64,000 nucleotides of DNA from Pseudomonas oryzihabitans (GCF_014522265.1 NZ_CP017024.1:1-64000), one strand, 5' to 3'; counted from the stretch's first letter, positions 42,091 to 52,298 are shown. Notes: generated from the sequence alone by a model not told the origin. Made by a program: numbers and translations.

Positions 42091-42762
42091 ATGCGTCTGC
42101 AAGCGGTCCTTTTCGACATGGACGGCACCCTGCTGGACACGGCGCCGGATTTCATCGCCATCATCCAGGCCATGCGCCAGGACCAGGGCCTGGCAGCGGC
42201 CGACGAGGCCCGCCTGCGTGGCGTCATTTCCGGCGGTGCCAAGGCGATGATCCTGGCCGGCTTCGAGGTCGATCCGCTGGGCGCCGAACTCGAACCGCTG
42301 CGCCTGGAATTCCTCGAGCGCTACCAGACGCAGTGCGCGGTCCATACCCGGCTGTTCGACGGCATGCAGGAGATCCTGCGCGATCTCGACGCCGCCCGGC
42401 TGCGCTGGGGCGTGGTGACCAACAAGCCGGTGCGCTTCGCCGAGCCCATCATGCAGCGCCTGGGCCTGGCCGAGCGCTCGGCCTGCCTGGTCTGCCCGGA
42501 CCACGTCACGCACAGCAAGCCGGACCCGGAGATGGTGGTGCTGGCCTGCCGGCAACTGGATGTCGATCCCCAGACCGCCCTGTTCATCGGCGACGACCTG
42601 CGCGACATCGAGTCGGGCCGCGCCGCCGGCAGCAAGACGGTGGCGGCGCGCTACGGCTACATCCATCCGGACGACCACCCCGAGCACTGGGGTGCCGACG
42701 CCATCATCGACCATCCGCTGGAATTGCGTGCGCTGCTCGATCGCGCACTGTGCGGCTGCTAG
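42091..42762 (+). CDS. mupP: N-acetylmuramic acid 6-phosphate phosphatase MupP
   Basis: A HAD phosphatase that dephosphorylates MurNAc-6-phosphate in the peptidoglycan recycling route of Pseudomonas. The 223 residues have [14 protein letters not shown] with both catalytic Asp residues (motif I), VVTNKP (motif II) and [16 protein letters not shown] (motifs III/IV). The MupP assignment over phosphoglycolate phosphatase rests on the order ubiG-mupP-yciK, as known in P. aeruginosa. Only three bases separate it from ubiG. Confidence 0.85.
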   Translation: MRLQAVLFDMDGTLLDTAPDFIAIIQAMRQDQGLAAADEARLRGVISGGAKAMILAGFEVDPLGAELEPLRLEFLERYQTQCAVHTRLFDGMQEILRDLDAARLRWGVVTNKPVRFAEPIMQRLGLAERSACLVCPDHVTHSKPDPEMVVLACRQLDVDPQTALFIGDDLRDIESGRAAGSKTVAARYGYIHPDDHPEHWGADAIIDHPLELRALLDRALCGC

Positions 42763-42770
42763 GGGTTCAG

Positions 42771-43505
42771 ATGTTCGACTACCAGGCTCCGGCCGAGCTG
42801 CTCAAAGACCGTATCATCCTCGTCACCGGCGCCAGTCGCGGCATCGGCGCCGCCCTGGCCAAGGGCTGCGCCGCCCTGGGCGCGACCCTCATTCTCCAGG
42901 GCCGCGATGCCGCGGCGCTGGATCAGGTGTGCCAGGAGATCCAGGCCGGCGGCGGCCGGGCCGAGCCCCTGGTGCTGGATCTCGAACAGGCCGATGCGGC
43001 GGCCTATGCTGCCGTCGCTGAGCGCTTGCAGCGACGTCATGGTCGTCTGAATGGACTGGTGCACAACGCCGGCCTGCTGGGGCCGCGGGTACTGCTGGAG
43101 CAGACGCCCGCCACGGCCCTGGCGCAGGTGCTGCAGGTCAATGTCCAGGCCGGCTTCGCCCTGACCCAGACCCTGCTGCCCCTGCTCAAGGCGGCCGGTG
43201 AGGCCTCGGTGATCTTCACCTCCAGCAGTGTCGGTCGCAAGGGCCGGGCTGGCTGGGGCGCCTATTCGGTGTCCAAATTCGCCACCGAGGGCCTGATGCA
43301 GGTCTGGGCCGAGGAGCTTGGAGAAGCCGGTATCCGGGTCAACAGCGTCAACCCGGGCGGTACCCGTACCGCCATGCGCGCGGCGGCCTATCCCGAGGAG
43401 GACCCGGCCCGGGTGCCTGCGGCGGACGCCATCCTGCCGGTCTATCTCTATCTGCTTGGCCCGGCCAGCCAGGGCACTACCGGCCAGGCGCTCAACGCTC
43501 AGTAA
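42771..43505 (+). CDS. yciK: YciK-family short-chain dehydrogenase
   Basis: An SDR oxidoreductase of 244 residues with the cofactor site ILVTGASRGIGAALA, the structural NAG motif VHNAGLLGPR and the catalytic segment FTSSSVGRKGRAGWGAYSVSK (Ser, Tyr, Lys). The substrate is unknown for YciK proteins. It follows mupP by 8 bases and ends 9 bases from the convergent chemoreceptor gene. Confidence 0.88.
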   Translation: MFDYQAPAELLKDRIILVTGASRGIGAALAKGCAALGATLILQGRDAAALDQVCQEIQAGGGRAEPLVLDLEQADAAAYAAVAERLQRRHGRLNGLVHNAGLLGPRVLLEQTPATALAQVLQVNVQAGFALTQTLLPLLKAAGEASVIFTSSSVGRKGRAGWGAYSVSKFATEGLMQVWAEELGEAGIRVNSVNPGGTRTAMRAAAYPEEDPARVPAADAILPVYLYLLGPASQGTTGQALNAQ

Positions 43506-43514
43506 CAGCGCCGG

Positions 43515-45467
43515 TCAGACGTGGAAGCGCTGCACCAGGCGCGAGAGTTCGTCACCCAGCTCGGCCAGCTCGCGGCTGGCCGAGGCCGTCGCCGCCATCG
43601 CCTGACTGGATTGATCGGCGCCGTCGCGAATGCGCGTCACATTGACCGCGACCTCTTCGGCCACCCCACGCTGCTGGACCGCCGCCGCGGCGATCTGCTG
43701 GTTCTTCTGCTGGATGCTGGCCACCGCCGTGGCGATACCGGCAAAGGCGCGCCGCGTGTCACCGGCACTGCCCAGGGTCCCGGCCAGCAGGGTCTCGCTC
43801 TGCTGCATCCGCGCGACCGCCTCGCCACTGCCCTTCTGCAGCACCACGATGAGTTGTTCGATCTCGACGCTCGACTGCTGGGTACGGCGCGCCAGGGCGC
43901 GGACCTCGTCGGCGACCACGGCGAAGCCGCGACCCTGTTCCCCGGCGCGCGCCGCCTCGATGGCCGCGTTGAGCGCCAGCAGATTGGTCTGCTCGGCCAC
44001 CGCCTTGATCACGTCGAGCACGCTGCTGATCGCCTGGCTGTCGTGGGACACGCCCTGGAGCCGCTCGGCAGCGGCGCGAACGTCCACCCCCAGGGTCTCG
44101 ATACCGGCCAGGCTGCGGCCGATCACCGCCTGGCCATCGCTGACCTGGCGTTCGGCCTGATCGCCGGCACCGGCAGCGGCCTCGGCGTCCGCGGCGACCC
44201 CCTGGGCCGTGGCGGCCAGTTCGGCCATGGCCGCGGCCACCTGATCGGTTTCCTCCCGCTGGCGGGTCACGCCCAGCTGCGCCTCGCGCGCCTGCTCGGC
44301 CAGGGCGGCCGCGGACTGGCCGAGTCGGCCGATACCGCTCTGCAACTGCAAGACCATGCCGCGCAGTGCCGCCACCATGCTGGCGCTGGATCTCTGCAAC
44401 TGGCCGATCTCGTCGCCCCGATCCACCGTCAATTCGACGTCCAGCTGACCCTGGGCGATGCGTTCGGCAGCGGCGATCACCTTGCGCAGCGGCCGGACGA
44501 TGGCCAGGGTGATGATCAGCGCGGCCAGGGTGCCGACGATCAGTGCCAGCAGGGCCACGCCACCGATGGTCAGCAGGCGCTTGGTCATCATCGCCTGCAG
44601 TTCGACTTCCTGTTGGCCGTAGAGGGCATCGACTCGCTGCACGGCGGTCTCGGCCAGGCTGGTCATGCGCGCGCCGGCGGCCTGCTCCTGGGCCAGGGCG
44701 GCGGCATAGTCGCCCAGGCGGCGGATGAATTCCTTGATGTTGGTGGAGACATCCTGGATGACCGAGGAATAGGCCGGATCGCTCAGTTGCGGCTCTACCT
44801 TGGCCAACAGCTCCAATGCGGCACTGGCCGACGGCAGCGGCTGATCGTCCACCGTGCTCTTGCTCGCCCGCGCCTGGGCTTCGTCGAGGCTCTTGAGCAT
44901 CAGGCGATAGAGTTCGCCGACCTGTTGCGACAGGGTCAGGAGTTCGGCGCCCTGCTTGCCACCGGAGTCCTTGAGGGCATAGGCGCCGTCATCCAGCAGG
45001 CCGGACTGAAGGATGTCCAGGCTGTTGGCCGCGCCCTCCACGAGGAAGGCCGCCCCTTCCATCGCTAGACGGCGTGAGGTGTTGAGGCGCTCATAGTCGG
45101 CGAAGGCGGCGCCATAGGCCTGGGCGGCCGCGCGGGCGGCGTCGATATCGGCCGCGTTGGCACTGCCCACCTCGGTCGCGAGCTGCCCCAGGTGATCGAG
45201 TACCGCCGGCAGCGCCTGCCGCAGGTGCTCGGCCTGGGTGGCCTCGCCGCTGAGGCGAAAACCCTGCTCCAGGGCGCGGACCTGCATCACCTGCCGGTTG
45301 ATCGCGGCCATGTCGCGCAGGAAACCGAAGCGATGTTCCACGTCCTTGAGCGCGAGCCCGCCCTGCAAGGCCACCACCAGGGTCAGCAGCAGCACCAGGC
45401 CAAAGCCCACGGCCAGTTTGGTCGCGGTTCGCCAATTGGCCAGGCGATAGCGGGCAATCCCTTTCAT
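43515..45467 (-). CDS. Methyl-accepting chemotaxis protein
   Basis: A 650-residue chemoreceptor. A membrane helix near 17-37 and another near 310-335 flank a long (about 270) helical periplasmic sensor. This size fits a helical bimodular (HBM) sensor, although I cannot prove it. A HAMP domain ([34 protein letters not shown]) follows, and then a signalling hairpin whose tip is [48 protein letters not shown]. No C-terminal pentapeptide for CheR binding is seen (the end is LVQRFHV). The ligand is unknown. A possible weak sigma-28 promoter lies upstream. Confidence 0.9.
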   Translation of the reverse strand: MKGIARYRLANWRTATKLAVGFGLVLLLTLVVALQGGLALKDVEHRFGFLRDMAAINRQVMQVRALEQGFRLSGEATQAEHLRQALPAVLDHLGQLATEVGSANAADIDAARAAAQAYGAAFADYERLNTSRRLAMEGAAFLVEGAANSLDILQSGLLDDGAYALKDSGGKQGAELLTLSQQVGELYRLMLKSLDEAQARASKSTVDDQPLPSASAALELLAKVEPQLSDPAYSSVIQDVSTNIKEFIRRLGDYAAALAQEQAAGARMTSLAETAVQRVDALYGQQEVELQAMMTKRLLTIGGVALLALIVGTLAALIITLAIVRPLRKVIAAAERIAQGQLDVELTVDRGDEIGQLQRSSASMVAALRGMVLQLQSGIGRLGQSAAALAEQAREAQLGVTRQREETDQVAAAMAELAATAQGVAADAEAAAGAGDQAERQVSDGQAVIGRSLAGIETLGVDVRAAAERLQGVSHDSQAISSVLDVIKAVAEQTNLLALNAAIEAARAGEQGRGFAVVADEVRALARRTQQSSVEIEQLIVVLQKGSGEAVARMQQSETLLAGTLGSAGDTRRAFAGIATAVASIQQKNQQIAAAAVQQRGVAEEVAVNVTRIRDGADQSSQAMAATASASRELAELGDELSRLVQRFHV

Positions 45468-45499
45468 ACGGCACCCCAACGGAATGAGTTCTACCGACG

Positions 45500-45526
45500 C
45501 TGTCGTCCGCAGAAGCCGATTCTTGA
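45500..45526 (-). promoter_or_regulatory. Possible sigma-28 promoter of the chemoreceptor
   Basis: On the minus strand TCAAGAAT, 11 bases, then GACGACAG. Spacing is right and the -35 half is close to consensus, but the -10 half matches only about 5 of 8 bases. Chemoreceptors are often FliA-dependent. Confidence 0.35.
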
Positions 45527-45615
45527 GGGGCTGGGGGCTAACGGACGGCTATCCGTCGCACGCGGTTATGCCGACGTCGCTTTGGATGGCGGCCGTTTGC
45601 CAGCCGCACGACCGA

Positions 45616-45906
45616 TCAACGACCGGCGCGGGACTCGCGAATATAGAAGCTCGCCTTTTCGGCATTCTTCACGCAGCCGGTGTAGGCCTCGACCTGCTGT
45701 TGCGTCTTGGCGGTGGACAGCAGCGCCAGCGCCTTGGAATAGCTCACCGTACCGGAAAAGCCTTCGGCCTTGGCCAGGTCAAGCTCCTGCCAGGCGGAAC
45801 GGGTCTGGGCGGCGCAGCTATCGCGATTGACCACCTTGCCCGAGCACCCTGCGAGTACCACGGCAGCCAGGGTGGCGGCCAGAACAGGAACCAGTTTCGC
45901 TTTCAT
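45616..45906 (-). CDS. Small lipoprotein of unknown function
   Basis: A 96-residue protein with a lipoprotein signal (MKAKLVPVLAATLAAVVLAGC, lipobox LAGC). The mature part is helical and Lys/Ala-rich and has two further Cys (NRDSCAAQ and YTGCVKN) that could pair. GGAGACAAAGAG precedes the ATG. It lies between selU and the chemoreceptor, on the same strand. No function is known to me. Confidence 0.8.
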   Translation of the reverse strand: MKAKLVPVLAATLAAVVLAGCSGKVVNRDSCAAQTRSAWQELDLAKAEGFSGTVSYSKALALLSTAKTQQQVEAYTGCVKNAEKASFYIRESRAGR

Positions 45907-45984
45907 CTCTTTGTCTCCTTGCGACCGGCAGCCGGCCGGAACGGCCGGATAACCGCAGCGTAGACCGCCAAGCGCGGAGGCTGT

Positions 45985-47085
45985 TCAGCGCCGGTCGCGC
46001 AGAAATTCGACCACGGCGGCCTGATCGCCACTGAAGATCACCCGGGAGGCCTTGCTCTCGCGCTGATAGGCGTACATGGGGTCGTAGTATTCCGCCAGCA
46101 GTCCCTCGATCCAGCCACGATGGACCGCGACGTCGCCCGAGCGCTCCTGCTCCGCCAGGGCCTCTTCAAGAATGGCCGACAGGCGCTGGAAGCGTTCCCC
46201 GCCCAGACGCTTGGCGATACCGGAAAGACTCTTGCGCAACTGCTCGGCGAACAGCGCGAAGCCCTGCTCGGGGCCGTGCAGGCCGATGAATTCCGCCGCC
46301 AGGTCGATGACATAGTCGCGCAGGATGCGCTCGATGCGGTTTTCCCGGCTGTCCTCCAGCCAGACCAAGGGGTACTGCTGCATGCCCTGGTGCAATTCCA
46401 GTGGCAGGGAGCAGCGACCGACCAGGCGCGACTCGTCTTCCAGCACGAATTGCGCCTGCCCCGCATGGCGACGCCGCAGCAGGTCGATGGCCAGGCTGTT
46501 CTCGAAATCGATCTGCCCCGGCTGCGGCGTGGCGCGCTTGCCGAAACTGGAGCCCCGGTGGTTGGCGTGGCCTTCGAGATCGACGGCGTTGTCGAGCTGG
46601 GCCACCACCTCCGTCTTGCCAGTGCCGGTCATGCCGCCCACCACCACGAAGGCGCATTCGGCGAGCGCCCGCTGCAGCGTGTCGATGAGGAAGGTGCGCA
46701 TGGCCTTGTAGCCGCCCACCACCCGTGGATAGGCGATGCCGGCTTCGCTGCGCAGCCATTCCTGGCTGATCTGCGAGCGCAAGCCGCCACGGAAGCAATA
46801 GAGATAGCCCTCGGGATGCGCCTGGGCGAAGTCGGCCCAGGCCTGGATGCGCGCCTCCTTCACTGTCCCGGACACCAGCTGATGACCCAGCTGCAGCGCC
46901 GCCTGCTGACCCTGCTGCTTGTAACGGGTACCGACGCGCTGGCGTTCCAGGTCATTCATCAGCGGCAGATTGGTCGCCTGGGGAAAGGCGCCCTTGCCGA
47001 ACTCCACGGGGGCGCGGACATCGACCAGGGGAATATCGCTCAGGAACAGCGCCTGCAGGTCGCGGGCATCCTCACGCTGGCTCAT
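45985..47085 (-). CDS. selU: tRNA 2-selenouridine synthase SelU (MnmH)
   Basis: SelU replaces sulfur by selenium in 2-thiouridine at tRNA wobble position 34, using selenophosphate. The 366 residues have an N-terminal rhodanese domain with the catalytic Cys in [12 protein letters not shown] and a P-loop domain with [13 protein letters not shown], then [13 protein letters not shown]. The ATG at 47085 overlaps the selD stop as TGATG, so the two are made together. No selC or selB is seen here, so this selenium use is for tRNA. Confidence 0.93.
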   Translation of the reverse strand: MSQREDARDLQALFLSDIPLVDVRAPVEFGKGAFPQATNLPLMNDLERQRVGTRYKQQGQQAALQLGHQLVSGTVKEARIQAWADFAQAHPEGYLYCFRGGLRSQISQEWLRSEAGIAYPRVVGGYKAMRTFLIDTLQRALAECAFVVVGGMTGTGKTEVVAQLDNAVDLEGHANHRGSSFGKRATPQPGQIDFENSLAIDLLRRRHAGQAQFVLEDESRLVGRCSLPLELHQGMQQYPLVWLEDSRENRIERILRDYVIDLAAEFIGLHGPEQGFALFAEQLRKSLSGIAKRLGGERFQRLSAILEEALAEQERSGDVAVHRGWIEGLLAEYYDPMYAYQRESKASRVIFSGDQAAVVEFLRDRR

Positions 47086-48119
47086 CAGGCCACCTCGACC
47101 GCATGGGTGCGTCGGTCCACCAGTTGCCCTATGGGTTGCAGGGCCAGGCCCAGTTCCGCGGCGACGGCGAGAAATTCCGCCTCGCCCTCGGGCGCCACGG
47201 CCACCAGCAGGCCGCCGCTGGTCTGGGGATCGCACAGCAGTTGGCGGCGGCTTTCGGCCAGCGGGGCGATGCGGCTGCCGTAGCTGTCGAAGTTGCGCTC
47301 GGTCCCGCCGGGCACGCAGCCCTGCTGGAGGTAGAACTCCACCCCTTCGAGGCGGGGGATGGCAGCGAAGTCGAGTTCGGCGGTGAGGCCACTGCCGTCG
47401 GCCATCTCCACCAGGTGGCCGAGCAGGCCGAAGCCGGTGACGTCGGTCATCGCCGTGACCCCGGCCAGGCGACCGAAGCGACTGCCAGGACGATTGAGCT
47501 GGCACATGGTGTCGCGCGCCAGATGGCGATCCTCGGGCCGCAGCAGGGCGCGCTTCTCGGCGGTGGTGAGGATGCCGATGCCCAGCGGCTTGGTCAGATA
47601 GAGGCGGCTGCCCAGGGTCGCGGTGTCGTTGCGCTTGAGGTGGCGCTTTTCCACGATCCCGGTGACGGCCAGGCCGAAGATCGGCTCGGGGGCGTCGATG
47701 GAATGACCGCCGGCCAGGGGAATGCCGGCCTCGTCGCAGACCCGCCGCCCACCGGCGATGACCTCGCGCGCCACTTCCGGCGGCAGCACGTTGACCGGCC
47801 AGCCGAGAATGGCGATGGCCAGCAGCGGATCGCCACCCATGGCGTAGATGTCGCTGATGGCATTGGTGGCGGCGATGCGGCCGAAATCGAAGGGGTCATC
47901 GACGATGGGCATGAAGAAATCGGTGGTGGAGACCACCCCGCGCTCGTCATCCAGGCCATAGACCGCCGCGTCGTCGCGCGAGGCATTGCCCACCCACAGC
48001 CGTGGATCCAGGTGCTGGGCGCCGCTGCCGGCCAGGATGGTCTCCAGGGTCTTGGGGGCGATCTTGCAGCCACAACCGGCACCGTGGCTGTATTGGGTGA
48101 GGCGAATGGGATCGGTCAT
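47085..48119 (-). CDS. selD: Selenide, water dikinase SelD
   Basis: SelD makes selenophosphate from selenide and ATP. The 344 residues have the active-site loop [13 protein letters not shown], with Cys (not selenocysteine) at the catalytic place, then [48 protein letters not shown] and [19 protein letters not shown]. It is a PurM-like fold of normal length. It is upstream of and coupled to selU. Confidence 0.96.
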   Translation of the reverse strand: MTDPIRLTQYSHGAGCGCKIAPKTLETILAGSGAQHLDPRLWVGNASRDDAAVYGLDDERGVVSTTDFFMPIVDDPFDFGRIAATNAISDIYAMGGDPLLAIAILGWPVNVLPPEVAREVIAGGRRVCDEAGIPLAGGHSIDAPEPIFGLAVTGIVEKRHLKRNDTATLGSRLYLTKPLGIGILTTAEKRALLRPEDRHLARDTMCQLNRPGSRFGRLAGVTAMTDVTGFGLLGHLVEMADGSGLTAELDFAAIPRLEGVEFYLQQGCVPGGTERNFDSYGSRIAPLAESRRQLLCDPQTSGGLLVAVAPEGEAEFLAVAAELGLALQPIGQLVDRRTHAVEVA

Positions 48120-48251
48120 GGTTACTCCGGTTCAGCGGTGGCGCTGGTTCGACAGGCAGCGCGAAGGGGCTTAATAGTAGCAAATGCCCATCTGCTGGCG
48201 GGCACCGGCCGCGCTTAACAGATCGCCCGCCAAAGCAAAAGGGCTGTTTTC

Positions 48252-48285
48252 CGAGGGTAATCCACAGTTGCTGTGGATAACCTCG
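48252..48285. promoter_or_regulatory. Palindrome carrying two facing DnaA-box-like sites
   Basis: Within the 343-base gap between divergent selD and the CynX-type gene, CGAGGGTAATCCACAG and CTGTGGATAACCTCG face each other across TTG. The right arm holds a perfect DnaA box (TTATCCACA on the minus strand, 48272-48280); the left holds one with a single mismatch (48258-48266). It may bind DnaA or act as a hairpin. I see no other gene or signal in the rest of this gap. Confidence 0.6.
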
Positions 48286-48462
48286 TGGAAAACCTCCAGC
48301 TGACCCCGGACAAGCGAGCGGCGGTGCGGCGATTGACGAACTGGCGATTTTTTAGCCGGTCCGCCAACTATTTTTTCCCGTTGCAGGGTAGCGAATGGAA
48401 GCGCCGTGCGTTATGGCCCGGGTACGCTAGCATTGGCGGTTTCCCCGGTCATAGCAGTGCTC

Positions 48463-49653
48463 ATGTCTTCCTCAGCGACTTCCCATCTCACGCCCTGGCA
48501 ACGCGGCCTGTTGCTCGCCAGCCTCATGCTCATTGCCCTCAACCTGCGCCCGGCCCTCTCCAGCCTGGCGCCCCTGCTGCGGCAGATCGAGGCCAGCACG
48601 GGCCTGTCCAGCAGTGCCATCGGCCTGCTCACCACCCTGCCGGTGCTCTGCCTGGGGCTGTTTGCGCCCCTGGCTCCGCGCCTGGCGCGCCGCTGGGGCA
48701 GCGAACGCACCCTGGGCGCCATCCTGGCGCTGCTCGCCTGTGGCATCGTCCTGCGCAGCCTGCTGCCGCCCCTTGGGCTGTTTCTCGGCAGCCTGATCGC
48801 CGGCGCCTGCATCGGCATCCTTGGCGTACTGCTGCCGGCCCTGGTCAAGCGCGACTTTCCCGCCCAGGCCGGCCAGTTGATGGGGCTCTACACCATGATG
48901 CTGTGCATTGGCGCCGCCGTGGCCGCCGGGGCCACCGCGCCCCTTGCCGAAGCCTTCGACGGCCACTGGCAGCCCGCCCTCGCCGCCTGGGCATTGGTCG
49001 CCGTGATCGCGCTGCTGGTGTGGCTGCCACAGCTGCGCCAGGCGCCCACGACCGCACCGGCGCGGGGTGCTGGGGGTTCGCTGTGGCGCAATCGGCTGGC
49101 CTGGCAGATCACCCTCTACATGGGCTTGCAGTCGTCGCTGGCCTATATCGTCTTCGGCTGGCTGCCGACCCTGCTGATGGATCGCGGCCTGGGCATGGTG
49201 CAGGCCGGCCTGATGTTGTCGGGCTCGGTGATGACCCAGCTGGTCAGCGCCCTCACCGCCCCCTGGCTGGCGACCCGCGGCCAGGACCAGCGCCTGGCCA
49301 TCGTGGTGGTGATGAGTCTGACCCTCGCCGGCTTGCTCGGCTGCCTGTACGCCCCCGTCGGCAGTCTCTGGCTGTGCGCGGTGATCCTCGGCCTGGGCCA
49401 GGGCGGCACCTTCAGCCTGGCCCTCGCCCTGCTGGTGCTGCGCTCGCGGGATGCGGAAACCGCCGGGCGGCTGTCGGGCATGGCTCAGGGCGCAGGCTAC
49501 AGCCTGGCCTCGCTCGGTCCGCTGCTGGTGGGCATCATCCACGACGCCACCCACGGCTGGGCGCCCATGGGCGTGCTCTTTACCCTGATCGCCGTGCTGG
49601 CCACGCTGTTCGGCCTGGGCGCCGGGCGCACCCGCTACGTCAACGACGTCTAG
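48463..49653 (+). CDS. CynX/NimT-family MFS transporter
   Basis: A 396-residue MFS permease with 12 hydrophobic segments. LIALNLRPALSSLAPLLRQIEASTGLSSSAIGLLTTLPVLCLGLFAP is typical of the cyanate/nitroimidazole permease group, whose substrates are mostly unknown. I used the ATG at 48463 (MSSSATSHLTPWQRG); its ribosome site is poor and a GTG at 48406 would extend it by 19 residues. Its stop overlaps the stop of the convergent DUF4892 gene by 4 bases. Confidence 0.82.
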   Translation: MSSSATSHLTPWQRGLLLASLMLIALNLRPALSSLAPLLRQIEASTGLSSSAIGLLTTLPVLCLGLFAPLAPRLARRWGSERTLGAILALLACGIVLRSLLPPLGLFLGSLIAGACIGILGVLLPALVKRDFPAQAGQLMGLYTMMLCIGAAVAAGATAPLAEAFDGHWQPALAAWALVAVIALLVWLPQLRQAPTTAPARGAGGSLWRNRLAWQITLYMGLQSSLAYIVFGWLPTLLMDRGLGMVQAGLMLSGSVMTQLVSALTAPWLATRGQDQRLAIVVVMSLTLAGLLGCLYAPVGSLWLCAVILGLGQGGTFSLALALLVLRSRDAETAGRLSGMAQGAGYSLASLGPLLVGIIHDATHGWAPMGVLFTLIAVLATLFGLGAGRTRYVNDV

Positions 49654-50459
49654 CGGCGATAGAGCCCGGCGGCCCGATCGGCTTCGGTCTGCAGCCGCGG
49701 CTCGCGGATTCCCGCCTCGCGCAGGGCGCTCTGCCAGGCTGTGGCCTGGTCGCCGCCGAGGGTCACCGCCACATCGCCATTGAGCGCCAGGGCCGCCGCG
49801 AGGCGGGCGATCCAGGGTTGCTCTGGCGCCCGCTCCAGGGCGGACAAGAGCAGCTGGCCGTCGCGCTGCAATTCCTTGAGCAGGGTGGCAGCGCTCGGCA
49901 ACAGCTCAGGCAGGGGCTGGCCGGCCTGCAGCCGTTCGGCATGCAGGTAGCCGCGACGATTGCCACGGGTGATGCCATAGAGGGTCAGCACCGTCTGCGG
50001 CTCCGCCAGTTGCAGCACCAGCAGCCCCTGCTGATCATCCGGCCCATAGAGCATGGCCTCGCCCAACAGGCTGTTGGCGATGACACTGCTGGCGCCGCAA
50101 TCACGCCCCTCGCACCAGTAGAGCAGCGTCGCGCCCTGCTGCTGCAGGCGCTGCCGTTCGCTGTCCAACCGTGCCAGCGGCGGATGACCGCTGGCCAGTT
50201 CGAAGGTCTGGGTCTGGAGTTCGCCCTCTACCTGCAAAGAATCCTCCAGGCGCAGGCGACCGCCGATGCGACTGGCCGGCCCCAGCGGATAGAGGCGTTC
50301 GGCGCTGGCCGGTCCGCTTTCGCGCACGAGCTGGGCGTGATCCATGGGCGCGATCTCCGGCAATACCTCCGCCTGCGCCATCCCGGTGGACAACAGCAGG
50401 CCGATCAGCAGAGAGCGTCGAACGGAGGAAAAGCGCGGGCAAAACGGACGGCTAGGCAT
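49650..50459 (-). CDS. DUF4892 domain-containing exported protein
   Basis: A 269-residue protein with a signal peptide (SVRRSLLIGLLLSTGMAQA) and the DUF4892 pattern: LYPLGPASRIGGRLRLEDS near residue 55 and LLYWCEGRDCGASSVIANSLLGEAMLYGPDDQQGLLVLQL in the middle, with two Cys that could pair. The role is unknown. It is the last gene of the gpsA-led run, 6 bases after the hydrolase gene. Confidence 0.8.
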   Translation of the reverse strand: MPSRPFCPRFSSVRRSLLIGLLLSTGMAQAEVLPEIAPMDHAQLVRESGPASAERLYPLGPASRIGGRLRLEDSLQVEGELQTQTFELASGHPPLARLDSERQRLQQQGATLLYWCEGRDCGASSVIANSLLGEAMLYGPDDQQGLLVLQLAEPQTVLTLYGITRGNRRGYLHAERLQAGQPLPELLPSAATLLKELQRDGQLLLSALERAPEQPWIARLAAALALNGDVAVTLGGDQATAWQSALREAGIREPRLQTEADRAAGLYRR

Positions 50460-50465
50460 GCCGCA

Positions 50466-51347
50466 TTATTCGTCGTGCCCGGTGCCGGCGGCAAAGAAGG
50501 CATTGAAACAATCTGCGACGGCCTGGGCGCCCGCGGCATCGTCCAGATGCAGATGGTGCCCGCCCGGCAGTTCATGGAGACGGACATTCGGCTGCTGCCG
50601 TGCCAGGCACATGGCCTCGGCATGGGGCGCCACCAGGCCGCCCGTGGCCACCACCAGCGCCGTCGGGCAGCGGACGGCGCCCAGGCAGGCGGCGGCCTGT
50701 TCCGGCGTGAAGCGGATCCGGCTCGGCAGGCGCAAGCGCGGATCGGAGCGCCAGGTGTAGCCGCCGGGCACCGCCATCAGGCCGCGCTCGGCGAGCAACT
50801 CGGCGGCTTCGCGACTGACCGTGAGGGCGCCCTTCAACCGCGCCGCCACGGCGTCTTCCACTGTGGCGTAGACCGGCTTGCGCCGATTGGGCACTTCCAG
50901 TTCGGCGAGCAGGGCCCTGCCCAGCTTCTCGGCGACCTCCTCCGCCGGCGTGGTGTAGGGCAGCAGGCCATCGATCAGCGCCAGGCGCTCGATCTGCTCC
51001 GGCAGGGCGGCGGCGGCGATGACGCCAACGATGGCCCCCATGGAATGCCCGAGCAGGCCGAAGCGGTCCCAGCCCAGTTGCCGGGCGGCGGCGAGCACAT
51101 CCAGCCCATAGTCCTGAATGGCATAGCCGACGCCCGCGGGGCGATGTGCCGACAGGCCATGTCCGGGCAGGTCCAGCGCGACGATGCGCAGACCGTGCAG
51201 CCGCGGGGCGAGCTGGGCGAAGGTCATGGCATTGTCGAGCCAGCCATGCAGCGCCAGCACCGGATAGCCGTTTTCCGGACCGAACACCCGGGCGCTCAGC
51301 TCGATATGGGGCAGCTCCAGGCGCAACTCCTGCACCTGGGCGGTCAT
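50466..51347 (-). CDS. Alpha/beta hydrolase
   Basis: A 293-residue hydrolase with the oxyanion motif ALHGWLDNA, the nucleophile elbow LLGHSMGAIVG (Ser near 122), a helical cap, and the C-terminal catalytic His in ELPGGHHLHLDD. The acid is probably Asp or Glu before it. Esterase or lipase-like activity is expected; the substrate is unknown. It lies 37 bases after the thioesterase. Confidence 0.85.
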   Translation of the reverse strand: MTAQVQELRLELPHIELSARVFGPENGYPVLALHGWLDNAMTFAQLAPRLHGLRIVALDLPGHGLSAHRPAGVGYAIQDYGLDVLAAARQLGWDRFGLLGHSMGAIVGVIAAAALPEQIERLALIDGLLPYTTPAEEVAEKLGRALLAELEVPNRRKPVYATVEDAVAARLKGALTVSREAAELLAERGLMAVPGGYTWRSDPRLRLPSRIRFTPEQAAACLGAVRCPTALVVATGGLVAPHAEAMCLARQQPNVRLHELPGGHHLHLDDAAGAQAVADCFNAFFAAGTGHDE

Positions 51348-51384
51348 GCGCTGGCCTCCCCTGCCAGCCAGACGCTGGTCATGG

Positions 51385-51822
51385 CTAGGAGGCGTCCCGT
51401 TGCAACGGCACCACGGCCACGGTCAGGCGCGAGACGCAGGTCAGGCGTCCCTCCTCATCGCTCAGACGGATATCCCAGACATGGCTGCTGCGCCCCAGAT
51501 GCAGGGGCCGGGCCACCGCCGTCACCCGCCCGGACCGGACGCCGCGCAGGTGGTTGGCATTGATTTCCTGACCCACGCAATAGAAGCGCGAGCGATCCAC
51601 GCAGAGCATGCTGGCGATCGAGCCCACGGTTTCCGCCAGGGCCACCGAGGCGCCGCCATGCAGCAGCCCCATCGGCTGATGAGTACGGCGGTCGACCACC
51701 ATGCTGGCGGTCAGGCTGCTGTCGTCCCAGGCCTCGATGCGCATGTCCAGGTGTTCGGCCAGGGTGTTCTCGAGCGCACGCTCGAGGTCCGCGGGATCCG
51801 GAAGGGTCTGCCAGATGCTCAT
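51385..51822 (-). CDS. Hotdog-fold acyl-CoA thioesterase (PaaI/EntH type)
   Basis: A 145-residue thioesterase with MGLLHGGASVALAETVGSIASM, the hotdog helix with the Glu-containing active site (HGGASVALAE), and NANHLRGVRSGRVTAVARPLHLGRSSHVWDI. It would cleave acyl- or aryl-CoA thioesters. The start is the ATG at 51822, with AAGGAAAG upstream. It follows sixA by 20 bases. Confidence 0.85.
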   Translation of the reverse strand: MSIWQTLPDPADLERALENTLAEHLDMRIEAWDDSSLTASMVVDRRTHQPMGLLHGGASVALAETVGSIASMLCVDRSRFYCVGQEINANHLRGVRSGRVTAVARPLHLGRSSHVWDIRLSDEEGRLTCVSRLTVAVVPLQRDAS

Positions 51823-51842
51823 GTACTTTCCTTGCAAGGGCG

Positions 51843-52298
51843 TCAGCCGTGGAAGCGACTGACCAGATCGAAACCGCCGGCCAGGGGCAGTGGCGCTTCC
51901 AGGCACAGCAGGGAGGCGGTGCCCAGGGCCACCGGCGCCTGCCGATGACCGTGCAGCAACCAGCCGGCCAGTTCACCGACGAAGGGGTTGTGGGTGACCA
52001 GCAACAGCTCCTCCACCTCCAGCAGCGCCAGTTCCTGCAGGGCATGTTCCGGCGCGCCGTCGGGCGTGGCCCAGGAGACGTTGCGCACCTCGCCCGACCA
52101 GCCCAGTTGTTGCCGGACCAGGGCCGCCGTCTGCTGCGCCCTGACATAGGGACTGGCGAGGATGAGCTGCAGCTCCGCATCCTTGAGCTGCAAGGCGCTG
52201 CGCAACACCTCGGCGCGACCGGCCGCGGTGAGCTCGCGCACCTCGTCGCTCGGCGCTCGCGCTTCGGCTTCGCCATGGCGCAGCAGCCAGAGCCTCAT
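51843..52298 (-). CDS. sixA: Phosphohistidine phosphatase SixA
   Basis: SixA removes phosphate from protein histidines. The 151 residues have the RHG motif LWLLRHGEAEA at the start, ILASPYVRAQQTAALV, and the second catalytic His in LLVTHNPFVGELAGWLLHG. Length matches the family. The start overlaps the end of the DUF4389 gene as ATGA. Confidence 0.9.
   Translation of the reverse strand: MRLWLLRHGEAEARAPSDEVRELTAAGRAEVLRSALQLKDAELQLILASPYVRAQQTAALVRQQLGWSGEVRNVSWATPDGAPEHALQELALLEVEELLLVTHNPFVGELAGWLLHGHRQAPVALGTASLLCLEAPLPLAGGFDLVSRFHG

Noticed and set aside
48040-48075. Selenocysteine TGA in selD
   Set aside because: The catalytic codon is a Cys codon and the frame is closed normally.
48273-51563. 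A 1096-codon plus-strand frame covering the CynX-type gene, DUF4892 and hydrolase genes
   Set aside because: It overlaps three supported genes on both strands and has a Pro/Ala/Arg-rich composition without motifs.
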